From Sphaeroforma sirkka (Eukaryota; Opisthokonta; Ichthyosporea; Ichthyophonida), in NCBI GenBank assembly GCA_001586965.3, contig LUCW03002181.1:22501-47036 (forward strand): a DNA stretch of 24,536 nt. The letters are read 5' to 3'. Position 1 is the first letter of the stretch, and the number at the start of each line of letters is the position of its first letter. Below the pieces are notes generated by a model. That model did not search any database, had not been told where the DNA came from, and saw only the letters and a list, made by a program, of their open reading frames with translations. Shown piece by piece: positions 1-9,593 of the stretch. Both the position numbers and the translations under genes were made by a program.

Positions 1-1652
1 CGGCTGGTGGGAAGGCACGATCAGGTACATATCACGGATCTAAGTGGAGAACCGCTTTGTTTTTGTATTATAACAATACTCCAACATGCTGATGCATATA
101 CTTGTAATCCGTGAAGTATATGGCTTAGCGTTGAGCGATAGTTAGCAATTAGTTTCTAAGTTGCGAGTGCACGGGTCCTTTGCGGCTTGGCTTTTGCCTT
201 TTACCTTGCTTGCCATTGAAACGTTGTCCTAGTAGATGATATAGACACTGCATCGCTCTCGCTTTTGGTTCTGTTGCACTGGCATCGAGGATCGTTGTCA
301 TGGTGTATTTGACATGAGACGGACGCCTACGGTGTCAAATATCTCCTGATCATATAAATAGTACGACAGTTCTACGCACGTGTTGAATGGAATATGATTT
401 TTGAAAATTCGGATGTGCATCTACTTTCATACGAGATTCTATGTGAGATCATAGTACCTCCGCTATCGATCACCAACCTAAGCTTTGTCTGTTCTGAACT
501 ACTCCATCCGGCCATATGTAGTGTCAAAGGCAAGGGAAAACAATCTGGCTGGTTCCCAGCGTCGTATACAATGCTAATGGGCAAAGGTAACGACCGAGCG
601 TCAAAGGCTCAGTCCGTGGTGGAGCCTGCAGAGAAGTTCGCCACCGTCATGTACGACTTTGAAGGTGAGTGGTGTGGACGCGATGCACGATTATCTGTCC
701 TCTAGGTCGATCCTTTGTCATATAGTAGTTTCAACGGAATTTCGCCCGTCATAAATTGTAGTTCGAACAAAACTCGCTTGAGAAAGATGCTGACATTTTT
801 TATTTTTTTAAGTATTACTGAATTGAGTCAGGTTTAGTTATATTCCATACACTAGCAATTGGGTAAGTTATTCGCTCATGGAAATCAGGTTAGTAAATCT
901 CTACGAGACCGATTAAACCCCATCCTTTCAACGAGGAATGTTATGTTCGGTATGCATCACATACTCATTTTTCTACATAAAATGGCAGATAAATTTTTGC
1001 TTGCTTGCATTCATCGTGGGTGCGCTTCTGTAGTACATTCTAAATCGGAGTGTAATTCAATTATATCTCCAATGCTAATGCAGGTGGTGAGGAGGAGTCT
1101 CTACCGGTATCGGCAGGTGACAAAATCAAGATTTTGGAGCAGCCTGAAGGCGAGTGGTGGCAAGGAGAGCTCAATGGCAAGGTATGTTTGTCGCACATTG
1201 GCACAATGATCTTTCGATAACGCTCCTGCATATTTCCGTGGGTGCATATGTTGTAGAATTTAAAATCAAGTCTCCATTCGCGAATAATCTACAGTATCCT
1301 TATTATACAATGGTGTAGTGGAGTTGTGGAGATAAGGACATATTCACACTTAATAAGTGCACGTAGGTCCCACGTGTAAAATCATGTGACTGTGTGCTCC
1401 CGTGTGCTCATTACTCGAGTGTTTCGCAGTGAGTTCTCATTCACACCACAGAAAATTTCATATTTTGCATCAAGCATTAATTTCCAACTTCTAAGGAATA
1501 TTTTGAGAATGGTACTACGCTTGTATGATTGAGATTTGAACCTGATTGTCTGACATACATTCCTTGTCAATCACGAATGTAACTTCAATTGTCCCTCGTA
1601 CTCGTATCAGATTGGATGGGTGCCTGCCGCATTTGTGGAGATGATTCAGTGA
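1..1652 (+). CDS. C-terminal part of a multi-SH3-domain adaptor protein (intersectin/Dap160-like), four exons
   Basis: The gene runs in from the left edge, so its start is outside the window. I see exons at 1-24, 522-664, 1084-1181 and 1611-1652 (TGA). The introns at 25-521, 665-1083 and 1182-1610 all begin GT and end AG, and the exon phases agree: 2, then 1, then 0. The joined product ends with two SH3 domains. The first shows the WW of GWWEGTI, then a basic KGKGKQ insert and GWFPASY. After a linker of about 20 residues, the second reads ATVMYDFEGG, an acidic EEE, a GDKIKIL strand, EGEWWQGELNGK and GWVPAAFVEM, ending two residues later. SH3 domains bind proline-rich ligands. The KGKxKQ-GWFPASY segment resembles the central SH3 domains of intersectins, which act in clathrin endocytosis. 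That the region is SH3-coding is near certain. The intersectin identity is tentative, because amphiphysin/endophilin- or CIN85-type multi-SH3 proteins also fit. Confidence 0.87.
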
Positions 1653-1755
1653 ATTGGCCGGTGAGAAGATTAAACCCAACACTTCCTTAGTGACCTGGTT
1701 TTTCACAACTATTCAGAAGGTGGTCGGGGCCAAGTATACAATTAAAAATATGATG

Positions 1756-1761
1756 AATAAA
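1756..1761 (+). terminator. Candidate polyadenylation signal AATAAA of the SH3 gene
   Basis: A canonical AATAAA lies 104 bp after the TGA of the SH3 gene in AT-rich sequence, at the expected distance for cleavage and polyadenylation. No other strong candidate lies closer to the stop. Confidence 0.5.
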
Positions 1762-1935
1762 ACATTATAAACCAATACGCTTGAAATCTGAAATAGTTCA
1801 ACCATTTTATCATCTATAAGAGGAAGCGAGTATTCGCTATAAGGGCCTAACTAGGCCAACGTCAACATGGCAGCATTTTTTCCGATTGAGATCTTTATAC
1901 TGTAGTTTAATGTAATAGGTATACGCCCGCCAAAA

Positions 1936-2361
1936 TTAAAAAAACTGGCCATCTTGAATATCAGAGCGGCCCTGAAAATTGGCGAAAAATGGGTGGAAAA
2001 CGGTCCTTGCCGGCCAGCAAGTGCCAAATACAAAATACTGTTGGCATGTTTTCAGATGCATTTGCAAAAAAAAAAAATGCTGTTTATCACACTTGCTATC
2101 TCTGTCTTTATCGCACAACACAACAAGCAACTTCTCATTTACCATAACATTCGTATCATTGTCAGGGTTAGCTACCAACGAAAGTACTCTAGGTTCCGAT
2201 TTTACTTCAGGTTGGACATCAGCACTTGATTCTTCCTCGGGTGTCGGTAGTGATAAAACAGGGACACATCCTGTACGTGGACGCTTTCCATTCTTGAAGA
2301 CACTCATTTGGCTTTCTGTAAAATGTTTCATCGTTGTATATTGGTTCATACGGCCACGCAA
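1936..2361 (-). CDS. Possible hypothetical protein or exon, minus strand
   Basis: This is a 141-codon open frame on the minus strand. Residues about 20-90 have a plausible coding composition: a basic KNGKRPRTG stretch, then PTPEEESS and an acidic-charged segment. The C-terminal third becomes aromatic and passes through an A-run, so it may be intron or chance. A second minus-strand frame overlaps it at 2219-2428, and I cannot say which, if either, is used. I recognise no domain. The mix of basic and acidic low-complexity residues would suit a nuclear protein or a transposon-derived piece, but that is a guess. No splice signals or neighbours settle it. Confidence 0.22.
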   Translation of the reverse strand: MRGRMNQYTTMKHFTESQMSVFKNGKRPRTGCVPVLSLPTPEEESSADVQPEVKSEPRVLSLVANPDNDTNVMVNEKLLVVLCDKDRDSKCDKQHFFFLQMHLKTCQQYFVFGTCWPARTVFHPFFANFQGRSDIQDGQFF

Positions 2362-2597
2362 TGTACTTGCTCATGCTGGCTTGAATCGATGGAGCGGGAT
2401 GCCCTTCTCTCCCTTCACTAAAGCGCACTTTCTAATACAACAGCGGCCCTCCGAGCCTTTCATCTAACCTATAACTAGGGTTGCTTTGGAATTCCACAAG
2501 TAGATACTGCAACGGCTGCAACCGATTCATCAATCTCACCTACACTAACCTAACACACGCACTAGATCATACAGTATAGTAATATACGAGCCAATAT

Positions 2598-2711
2598 GAA
2601 GCCATCTTGAAGCCATCTTGAAGCCAACTTGAAGCCAATTTGAAGCTAAAATAAAATGGATTTTCAAATAATTTCAAAAATTTCAATTTGAAGCCATCTT
2701 GAAGCCATTTG
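2598..2711. repeat. 11-bp minisatellite (consensus gaagccatctt)
   Basis: Four and a half head-to-tail copies of an 11-bp unit lie at 2598-2652. After an AT-rich gap of about 40 bp, two more copies follow at 2690-2711. Copies differ by one to three bases. The period is not a multiple of three, so this is unlikely to be coding. Confidence 0.85.
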
Positions 2712-2719
2712 TTCTTATT

Positions 2720-3638
2720 TACTTCGGAATTGTCCATGGTGAAGCCACGTTGAATCGAACGGTTGCAATCGCCAATAGCTCCCCACATAGACATTGGACT
2801 ACCTACTTAAAGTACCAACATGCTCATATTGACACATGCTTTCGATTGGTACTGCATATGTCTGTGTTCAATCAAATGCCGACTTAGTCACTATATCTGT
2901 CCCGTGCGATTGGTAACAGGATTTTCACAAAAGTGGCTCTTAAGTTGAACTTGGAGATACTCTATTAGTAATTGCGATTGGATAATTGTTTCGAAGCATG
3001 AAATGATAAGGGAATGAAATATCATGCGTCCAATGAAATTTAAAGTTATCTTATTGGTATCGATAGGATGATATTATTTATTTCAAGAGAGTTAAGTTTC
3101 AAGTAGAGTTGACATGGGGATTCAGTAGAGCATCCATGCTGCGGGCAAGAATTTCTGGCGCTTGCTCATGTGTGCAGCGCGCCTCCCGCTTGGTACGGAG
3201 ATAATGTATTAAAGCTGCTTTCGTAGCGTCGGGATGATATTGGGAGCGGGGGTCGATGTTTTTAACAAATTGCCATTCCCACGGAAGTGTTGCATGTCAT
3301 TTTGGGCGACAGCGTCGCTAGGAACACAAAGACGGACGAAACTGGTGAAACTCCTGCGGCGATTTGGTTGAGAAACCGGTTTGGACGGGAGATACTGAAA
3401 AAAGTGATGGACAATTGGGGAGCGGTTGGGCGTGCCAGTAATTTCCAGATACTGATTGGGATGAGGGCTTGCCGTTAGGGAAAATTGCCCGGAAGAAGAG
3501 CCATACCGGAGTTATGTCATCCATTTCGTGGAAAGTTTTGTCCGGCATCGCGCGGCCCATCACATTCATCAAAAGCTCTGAGGGTGCTGGTGGCTGCGGT
3601 AGGGGCTGAGAAGCTGGTGGGGTCATCAGCCTGGTTAG
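2720..3638. other. Intergenic stretch with no recognisable gene
   Basis: Mostly AT-rich sequence to about 3120, then more balanced sequence. Open frames exist on both strands at about 3290-3650 (111 codons on the minus strand, proline-rich at its start), but none has a recognisable motif and they overlap one another. Apart from the repeat at 2939-3045, I see no further structure. Confidence 0.5.
2939..3045 (+). repeat. Left copy of a ~105-bp direct repeat flanking element A
   Basis: This stretch matches 9343-9447 in the same orientation at roughly 80% or better by eye. It begins at cttaagttg and includes an identical block, attgcgattggataattg. The pair brackets decayed retroelement A, so it may be what remains of terminal repeats. 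A dispersed repeat that happens to lie on both sides would look the same. Similarity fades outside these limits. Confidence 0.6.
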
Positions 3639-4256
3639 TATGCCATTAAGCACTTCTTGACCCCTGACTCTTCCGCAGACGATGCGGTCGACACTTTGAT
3701 AGAAGCGGCTCTACCTCCCGAAGTGATCGAAGACACGATGGTCGGTAGACTGAAGTTCAAGAAGTCCAAGAAGTCTAAGGACGAGACCGGTGATAGGAGC
3801 ACCAAGAAGTCCAAGAAGTCTAAGGACGAGACCGGTGATAGGAGCACCAAGAAGTCCAAGAAGAAGGGTGAGAAAAGCACCAAGAAGGACTCGTGGAAAG
3901 AGGCGAAACAACCGGAACCGGAAAGTATCACACCACAAGGTCAAGTGGCCTTGGTATCAGAACCGGAACCGGAGTTGGATTCGGAAGGTGAAAATTCGGA
4001 AGAATTCGACACCGACGATTACTTGCAGAAGCAACGTAAGTTGGCAGCCGCTTTCGAAAATTACGAGCAGAAGAACACCAACAAGAGGAAATTCACTATG
4101 GAAGAGAAGTCGAAAAGCTCTAGTGGAGACGAGAGTCAATCATCACCAGAGTTTGAGGAGCCAGACTCTTCGGGACCCGATTACCAGCCTCCTTCTGCCA
4201 AGCGTCAAGACTGCGACAGCAATGACCAAGCGGAAGAAGCCGAAAGACGATGGTGA
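3639..4256 (+). CDS. Lysine/serine/glutamate-rich low-complexity protein, hypothetical
   Basis: The frame is open from 3639 to the TGA at 4254-4256. The first in-frame ATG is at 3738, so either translation starts there (about 172 residues) or the upstream part is joined by splicing. The N-terminal part carries two exact 15-residue repeats built on KKSKKSKDETGDRST, followed by further KK-rich sequence. The middle is acidic (EPEPE, SEGENSEEFDTDDY), and the C-terminal part is Ser/Glu-rich with KRK and AKRQ basic patches that could be nuclear localisation signals. No enzymatic motif is visible. It lies directly upstream of retroelement A in the same orientation, so it could be that element's N-terminal gag-like part, or an unrelated host nuclear protein. 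Codon structure looks genuine; function is unknown. Confidence 0.42.
   Translation, partial: YAIKHFLTPDSSADDAVDTLIEAALPPEVIEDTMVGRLKFKKSKKSKDETGDRSTKKSKKSKDETGDRSTKKSKKKGEKSTKKDSWKEAKQPEPESITPQGQVALVSEPEPELDSEGENSEEFDTDDYLQKQRKLAAAFENYEQKNTNKRKFTMEEKSKSSSGDESQSSPEFEEPDSSGPDYQPPSAKRQDCDSNDQAEEAERRW
3759..3863 (+). repeat. 45-bp in-frame tandem repeat (2.3 copies) in the lysine-rich frame
   Basis: Units at 3759-3803 and 3804-3848 are identical, and a third begins at 3849 and diverges after about 15 bp. The unit is 15 codons, so the reading frame is kept. Confidence 0.9.
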
Positions 4257-4505
4257 CGACGGAGATGACCAGTGACTGCATGGTATGGGGGAGACGGGCA
4301 CTCTGATTGACGAGACTTCGAAGAGTTACAGGAAGATTGCTAATTTTCACTGCTCGAATGCGATAAGAGTAATTTAGCGTTATTGTCGAGATCTTTGAAG
4401 GAATTTGGTCAAATCATGCTCACTGCAAACTTACGTCAGAACCGATGGTTCGAAGCTGCGCAATAGAGTTTCAAGCCATCATCTTATAAGTATAGTAAGT
4501 TGGGG

Positions 4506-4954
4506 AAGGCCAAAGCTGCTGTAACAAAGCTGAAGACGTGGAAGGAACAGTGCGAGATGATAGTCCATCTGTTTTCAACAGACTCCCCGGAACTGTTGGT
4601 ATCCATCATGGTACCACCGGACGAAGGAACACCAGTGTCACATTTCCTCTTGGAATTGGACACCCATATATCACCTGCTCAGACACATGAAATGTCACCC
4701 GACAAGTTGAGCATGTGCGTATTGTGGGAAGGCCAAAGCTGCTGTAACAAAGCTGAAGACGTGGAAGGAACAGTGCGAGATGATAGTCCATCTGTTTTCA
4801 ACAGACTCCCGCCCGGAACTGTTGGTATCCATCATGGTACCACCGGACGAAGGAACACCAGTGTCACATTTCCTCTTGGAATTGGACACCCTTATATCAC
4901 CTGCTCAGACACATGAAATGTCACCCGACAAGTTGAGCATGTGCGTATTGTGGG
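4506..4954 (+). repeat. ~225-bp tandem duplication in the gag-like part of element A
   Basis: Copy 1 spans 4506-4728 (223 bp) and copy 2 spans 4729-4954 (226 bp). They are almost identical apart from a 3-bp length difference and a few substitutions, and the junction is seamless at gtggg. The near identity makes this duplication recent compared with the decay of the element around it. Confidence 0.92.
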
Positions 4955-5594
4955 TACAATCAATCTTTTGCTCGGCTCTTCACCGAAAAGACCAAGTGGT
5001 ATTGTGCGCAGACATGCAACAACCTTATCCAGACAAGGTACGCGAGATTTTAATTGAAGGACCAACCTATGGTGTTATGAAACTCGCCGACCTGACATGA
5101 ACTGAACTTTACTCGAGAGCAGATCAGACGTTTTCAAAACGTTCGAGTTCTGTTGTGAAATTAACACAGCCAAGTTAGAAGGTTATGCCCAATACGAATG
5201 GAGGACCAGGTAGTCGAGACTCACATACGGGAGCGAGAAACAAGTAAGGGAACAAAGGTAGAGATATAGAGAGGGCCAGAAGAAAAAGCATGTGCAAGGT
5301 ACTGATGGTCACAAGAACAATGTCAACACCCGTGGGACCTTGGGCAACGAATCCGCTCAATCAACAGAGCCTCCTAAGCCAAAGTATAAGGAGATCAAGG
5401 ATTGTGCTGAGACGGATTGTAGCTGGCGCATGACCCAACATTAGCCGAATGAACGCTGGTATGACAGGCACGCGGAGAATTGTAAACATTTTATCGCGAA
5501 GTGTGCTGACTGCGCAGGGACTGGGGGCTACCACAAGCATATGTGGAAGGTGCAACCGAAGGTAGAAGTTAAGTGACGACGATCTTACCGGATC

Positions 5595-5891
5595 TTGGCA
5601 CTGAAACAAAAGGATGCACCGCAAGATGAGCGTGTCATTCTAGATGCACGAGTTAATGGGCATGAAATAAATACATTGTTGGATCTGGGCTCGCAAATTT
5701 CATGTATGTCATCGAGATTTTGTAAGATAACTGATGTAATTCGTAAATCAGAACCTACTATGTTAAAATTAGCTGACGAAAGAGAGATTGCGTGTCGTGA
5801 CATGGCGGTACTATTGAGGTTACCCTCACCGATCAACGGACAACAGTTACAAAGGCTGTCGTCTGTAATACTTCGCCAGACTATGATTTGA
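5595..5891 (+). pseudogene. Retropepsin-like region of element A
   Basis: The translation contains VNGHEINTLLDLGSQISCMSS. This matches the context of a retropepsin active site (hydrophobic strand, LLDxGSxxS), where D-T/S-G is usual in working enzymes. It is followed by the typical LKLADE strand. The function in a live element would be cleavage of the polyprotein. This is a fossil remnant within element A. Confidence 0.65.
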
Positions 5892-6022
5892 TAGTGGAGA
5901 TGGGGGATCTGTTGTCATTAGGTATAACGATTACCGGTTTACCGACAAGCATTGACCCACAAAAGAATCAATCAGATGATAATCTGTTGATGCCTGTATA
6001 CAAGCCTTCTAAGATTGTGTGA

Positions 6023-6206
6023 GAGATGATACTTCAATTTAAAGAGAATCTAAAAGATCTTATCTGTGAGAATAACAAGATCAGAATCACTGACTGTACT
6101 CAGTTCAAAGACTGTGAAAGAGATGATAAGTCAATTTATATGAAAGCTAAAGGATCTTATCTTTGACAATAACAAGATCAGGATCACTGACTGGGATCAG
6201 TTCAAA
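6023..6206 (+). repeat. 97-bp-period duplication between protease and RT remnants of element A
   Basis: Copy 1 (from 6023) and copy 2 (from 6120) both begin gagatgat and share aataacaagatcag-aatcactgactg and cagttcaaa at a constant spacing of 97 bp. Identity is roughly 80%, lower than in the duplications at 4.5 and 7.3 kb, so it is older. Confidence 0.8.
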
Positions 6207-6256
6207 TCCAATAACGGACACGTGAGCTTCGACATGACAAAGTAGACTCTACGAAG

Positions 6257-6622
6257 TTGAAATGTCCGACGCGTAACTACGTAGCATGGCGTCATGAACA
6301 AGTAGTCAGAGAACAGGTTAAGGCCCGGTTTGAAGATGGAGCTATCGCAGTAAATTACTATACAACTCCAGCCAATCTAAAGCTCTTGGCAGTAGACCAG
6401 TTCAGCTCAGATGGTACGTTAAGAAAGCTTTGCGTGTGCCTAGATATGAGTCCTATAAACGCTCTTATACCTACACACAACTTTCCACTACCAAGAATTA
6501 ACGAATTGCTGAGAAGAATGGAAGGGGCGAAGATATTCTCGACCATATATTTGAAGCAAGGCTACCACCAAATGAAGATATACAAGCCTTATTGGAAGTA
6601 TTTCACCATTAAATTATTTTAA
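6257..6622 (+). pseudogene. Reverse-transcriptase N-terminal remnant of element A
   Basis: Residues about 35-110 of this frame show the fingers/palm start of a Ty3/gypsy reverse transcriptase: AVDQF...GTLRKLCVCLDMSPINALIP, then PLPRINELLRRM, then a YLKQGYHQMKI segment in the place of the first catalytic motif. The palm motif with the YxDD pair is not seen downstream. The fragment clearly identifies the family but is only part of the domain. Confidence 0.8.
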
Positions 6623-7149
6623 ATACAATTGAGAACCAATATGTTAACTCATTCGATCTTGATATTTCAGACTGACCGGAGACCGTATTTCTACAAGTCT
6701 CAACATGGGGCTAGGACGACACATGCACCTGCAGCTTGCGTCACCGAGGTACAACATGATCCTACAGAATCAACAAAGAATTCACCACTAGCGAAAGCAT
6801 TCTACAAGATATGTTCTGACAGAGCAACTGCATACGAAGCCAAAAAATGGTTACTCAAACAGTTGTTGAACGATTTTCCAGATGTATACGACCTCGTAAC
6901 TCAAGTTAGGGACAAGGCGAATTCACATGGTAGACCTTTCAGGCGAGATGGGACCAGACGAGTCATCAAGTCCAAGTGATGAAGCAGTGAAATCCCCACC
7001 TCCAGACTTTGACATAGCAGGTTCATCGGAGGAAGCTATTCTGAAGTAGCTAAGGCAGAATTCTGCGCTCAAACACATGGATAAGGTTAGAACTGAGAAA
7101 GATTGCAAAAGGTATGGGATTGTACATCTAAATCTTAAGCGATATGTAT

Positions 7150-7860
7150 CTCAGGTTTAACACGAATGTAACGACTGCGAAGTCAACCTGATCAAGCGCT
7201 ACGGATATACTCCATTGCGAAGCGTACCAGAAGGCGTGCCGTGGCGCAGGGTTATCATTGATTTGGTTGAGCTACCCTCGTCCGAGCACATGAAGGATAA
7301 GTATGTCTGTCACGTGTTTGATGTTGCTTCAAGATAAAACGTATTATATCCTCTGAAAGATAAATCAACACAAACTGTGGCTCAATTTTGGCTGGCCAGC
7401 TATTATGTCTGTCACGTGTTTGATGTTGCTTCAAGATAAAATGTATTATATTCTCTGAAAGATAAATCAACACAAACTGTGGCTCAATTTTGGCTGGTCA
7501 GCTATTATGTCTGTCACGTGTTTGATGTTGCTTCAAGATAAAACGTATTATATCATCTGAAAGATAAATCAACACAAACTGTGGCTCAATTTTGGCTGGC
7601 CAGCTATTGTATGTTCCGACAACGGCAGTGAGTTTACAGGAGATGCCATGACGACACTGTTACTCGTTGCGGGATCATGTCATAAGATGGGTGTACCTTA
7701 TAAGCCTCAGACACTAGATGCGAATGAGGTACGACACAGAAGGATGAAGAGGTTCATGCGTGGAGCATTGCTAGACGACGCTGACATGTGGCCTTACTCA
7801 AATCAACTGGGTACAGACACAAATGAACGAGACGCCTGATTCAGTAACTGATACAACACC
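7150..7860 (+). pseudogene. Integrase core remnant of element A
   Basis: Sequence around 7170-7300 encodes a Cys/His-containing stretch followed by a VPWRRVIIDLVELP-like strand, which matches the region of the first catalytic aspartate of a retroviral-type (DDE) integrase. The FDNGSEF-like region and a PYKPQT-like strand before the conserved glutamate appear after the triplicated block at 7302-7607. Broken in several places. Confidence 0.6.
7302..7607 (+). repeat. 102-bp tandem triplication inside the integrase core of element A
   Basis: Three head-to-tail units begin at 7302, 7404 and 7506, each starting tatgtctgtcacgtg and ending ggctggccagc (one has ggtcagc). They differ by only a few bases. 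The unit is 34 codons, an exact multiple of three, and lies between the first and second catalytic strands of the core. Confidence 0.95.
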
Positions 7861-7959
7861 TGCTCACTATTTCAGGGGCCGTTATAGTGAATTAGTTATA
7901 GTGAATTACAAGTACTTTTGAACAAGAATTCTCAAGAAGATCATGTGTTCGTCGTCTCA

Positions 7960-8172
7960 TCTTGGTTGAGAAAAATGAAGGATATCGCACTCAAGAAAAG
8001 ACAGAAGCGATGGAATGACTCTAAGAAGACAGTCGAGTTTAAGGTAGGCGATATAGTCAACATCATGGCTCGTAATTCCGACACAACTGTGCTTACGGCT
8101 AAATACATTGGACCATTTCAAGACTTCAGTGGCCTTAAAGAAGAGCGGAATTTACGACGTGAACAATGCTGA
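7960..8172 (+). pseudogene. Integrase C-terminal (GPY/F-type) remnant of element A
   Basis: The frame reads KKRQKRWNDSKKTVEFKVGDIV followed about 18 residues later by AKYIGPFQ. A basic helix, a VGDxV strand and a (K/Y)xGP(Y/F) motif are the signature of the integrase C-terminal DNA-binding module in Ty3/gypsy elements. Confidence 0.65.
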
Positions 8173-8306
8173 CAGTTCAAGCGCTCTTAATATTGGATCA
8201 CATCGCATTCTGACGATATAAATCATCCTTCGTCGCGCACGTAAAGCTACTACACCTCATATCTTACGAGACTAAGAACATTCTGGGGAAGTACAAGCAT
8301 GAGGAC

Positions 8307-8639
8307 ATGACATGCTACACAACGGAATTTGCAGATGGCGCACAGTACGATAAACCTTCATCAGCATTTGATGATCCAGACGTATTGAAGGCTTTTAATG
8401 AGACGTTTCGCAAACGCCTACACAAGAATAAGGCTGATGCGGAGGATATCTTACCTACAAACAAACGTCCTGTTGTAGTCAAGATATATTCGCAGACATC
8501 TTTCATTCCAAGTTTCAAAGACCATGGAATGTACGTACCCCCAAAAGACACTAAGAAACGTCCCATCCATGATCGGGGACCACAAGGACATAACTCCAAA
8601 CGTAATAGAGCAGCCCTGTATCTTACAAAGTCTAAGTAA
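8307..8639 (+). CDS. 110-codon charged open frame at the 3' end of element A
   Basis: This frame follows the integrase C-terminal remnant on the same strand and looks coding by composition: FNETFRKRLHKNKADAEDILP, then a PPKDTKKRP basic stretch. I recognise no domain, and there is no clear chromodomain. It may be the tail of the element A polyprotein or an unrelated small frame. Confidence 0.35.
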   Translation: MTCYTTEFADGAQYDKPSSAFDDPDVLKAFNETFRKRLHKNKADAEDILPTNKRPVVVKIYSQTSFIPSFKDHGMYVPPKDTKKRPIHDRGPQGHNSKRNRAALYLTKSK

Positions 8640-8640
8640 A

Positions 8641-9593
8641 CTTTGTCTACGAGAATATAATATAAGCATTGAGGCCAATATATGATCGAAACCCGTTTCT
8701 TCCTTTCGCTTGTACAATTCATGTTAGCTTTTTGAGTATATGTGCTTTAAAACACATATAAGCCAACATAAGAATTTTCAAGCTGAGGAAGGGGGGGGGT
8801 GCTGTGTAAAATCAGCGGGTTCCTATAGTAGAAGCACATGCTAAACGTAATTATAAGCGTACTAACGTTTAAGCGTAATGCGGTTATAAAACCTGATATA
8901 CGTTGAAACGCAATTGTAGATATTTGTGACTGCAAAACAATCAAATAATCTAGATTTAGATATATTGAAATGTAGAAAACAAGCAGACAAATAATCTATT
9001 ATTAGATATTCGGAAATATAATTGCATACAACAGAGGTCGGACGCTCTGTTGATATTGATATGGTGGTTTTTCTATAAATATTTTCCACCAGAGAATATT
9101 GGGATATAATACTTGGGAGTCTCAGGTGAAATTGACAGTTGATGACATGTCATATTTCCGAATGCTCTCAGCGCGAGATAGCCCACTGAGAAATGGGGCA
9201 TGAAAATGATCCCCCCTAGCCAGCTGACTAGATGTGTCCACCTATGCCTTCAATGGGATGGAAAGTTTAGGTAACATGTAATGGGATATAGGTGCAGACA
9301 TTTAACTGCACCAACATTGTGTTTTTGATTTATTTTATTTTCCTTAAGTTGGACTTAGAGTTATTTTAGTGGTAATTGCGATTGGATAATTGCTTCGAAG
9401 CATTGAATGATAGGAGAATGAAATATCTTGCATTCAATGGAATTAAATCTGATCTAAGATACTGACACCCAATAAATTTAGTCTAGAGCGAAGTAGTGAG
9501 TGATTAGAGTGGATCTATACAGACAATAGTCTCAGTCTTAAATCCCCTAATCTTTAGCTCTTTACCGACGGCTGAAGCTGAACTTAAATTACA
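8641..9593. other. AT-rich non-coding stretch
   Basis: No convincing gene is present. The contents are a 9-base G run at 8791-8799, several AT-rich near-repeats such as ataatctattattagatat, and the right-hand direct-repeat copy at 9343-9447. Confidence 0.6.
9343..9447 (+). repeat. Right copy of the ~105-bp direct repeat flanking element A
   Basis: Matches 2939-3045 in the same orientation with small indels; the best block is attgcgattggataattg. It lies about 700 bp beyond the last coding remnant of element A. Confidence 0.6.

Larger units (their letters stand above)
4500..8640 (+). mobile_element. Element A: old, heavily broken Ty3/gypsy-type LTR retroelement
   Basis: Remnants in order on the + strand: a gag-like stretch, a Cys/His-rich zinc-knuckle-like patch near 5.4-5.55 kb, a retropepsin-like region, an N-terminal reverse-transcriptase part, integrase core remnants and an integrase C-terminal motif. 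The order is that of Metaviridae (Ty3/gypsy). It is a fossil with many breaks, well over ten, and parts of the RT and RNase H regions are missing or unrecognisable. Three internal tandem duplications lie inside it, and a fourth lies in the neighbouring lysine-rich frame. Its outer limits are uncertain: direct repeats at 2939-3045 and 9343-9447 are candidate decayed termini. It is clearly older than element B, judged by decay. The RT segment shares wording with that of element B (LDMxxxNALIP, PRINELLRRM versus PKVNELISRL), so the two are related but distinct lineages. Confidence 0.82.

Noticed and set aside
3635-3944. Leucine-rich minus-strand frames
   Set aside because: They are the reverse complement of the lysine-rich repeat frame (AAG read as CTT) and carry no independent signal.
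8315-8722. 135-codon minus-strand frame
   Set aside because: It lies opposite the charged + strand frame at 8307-8639, and its composition looks like a shadow.
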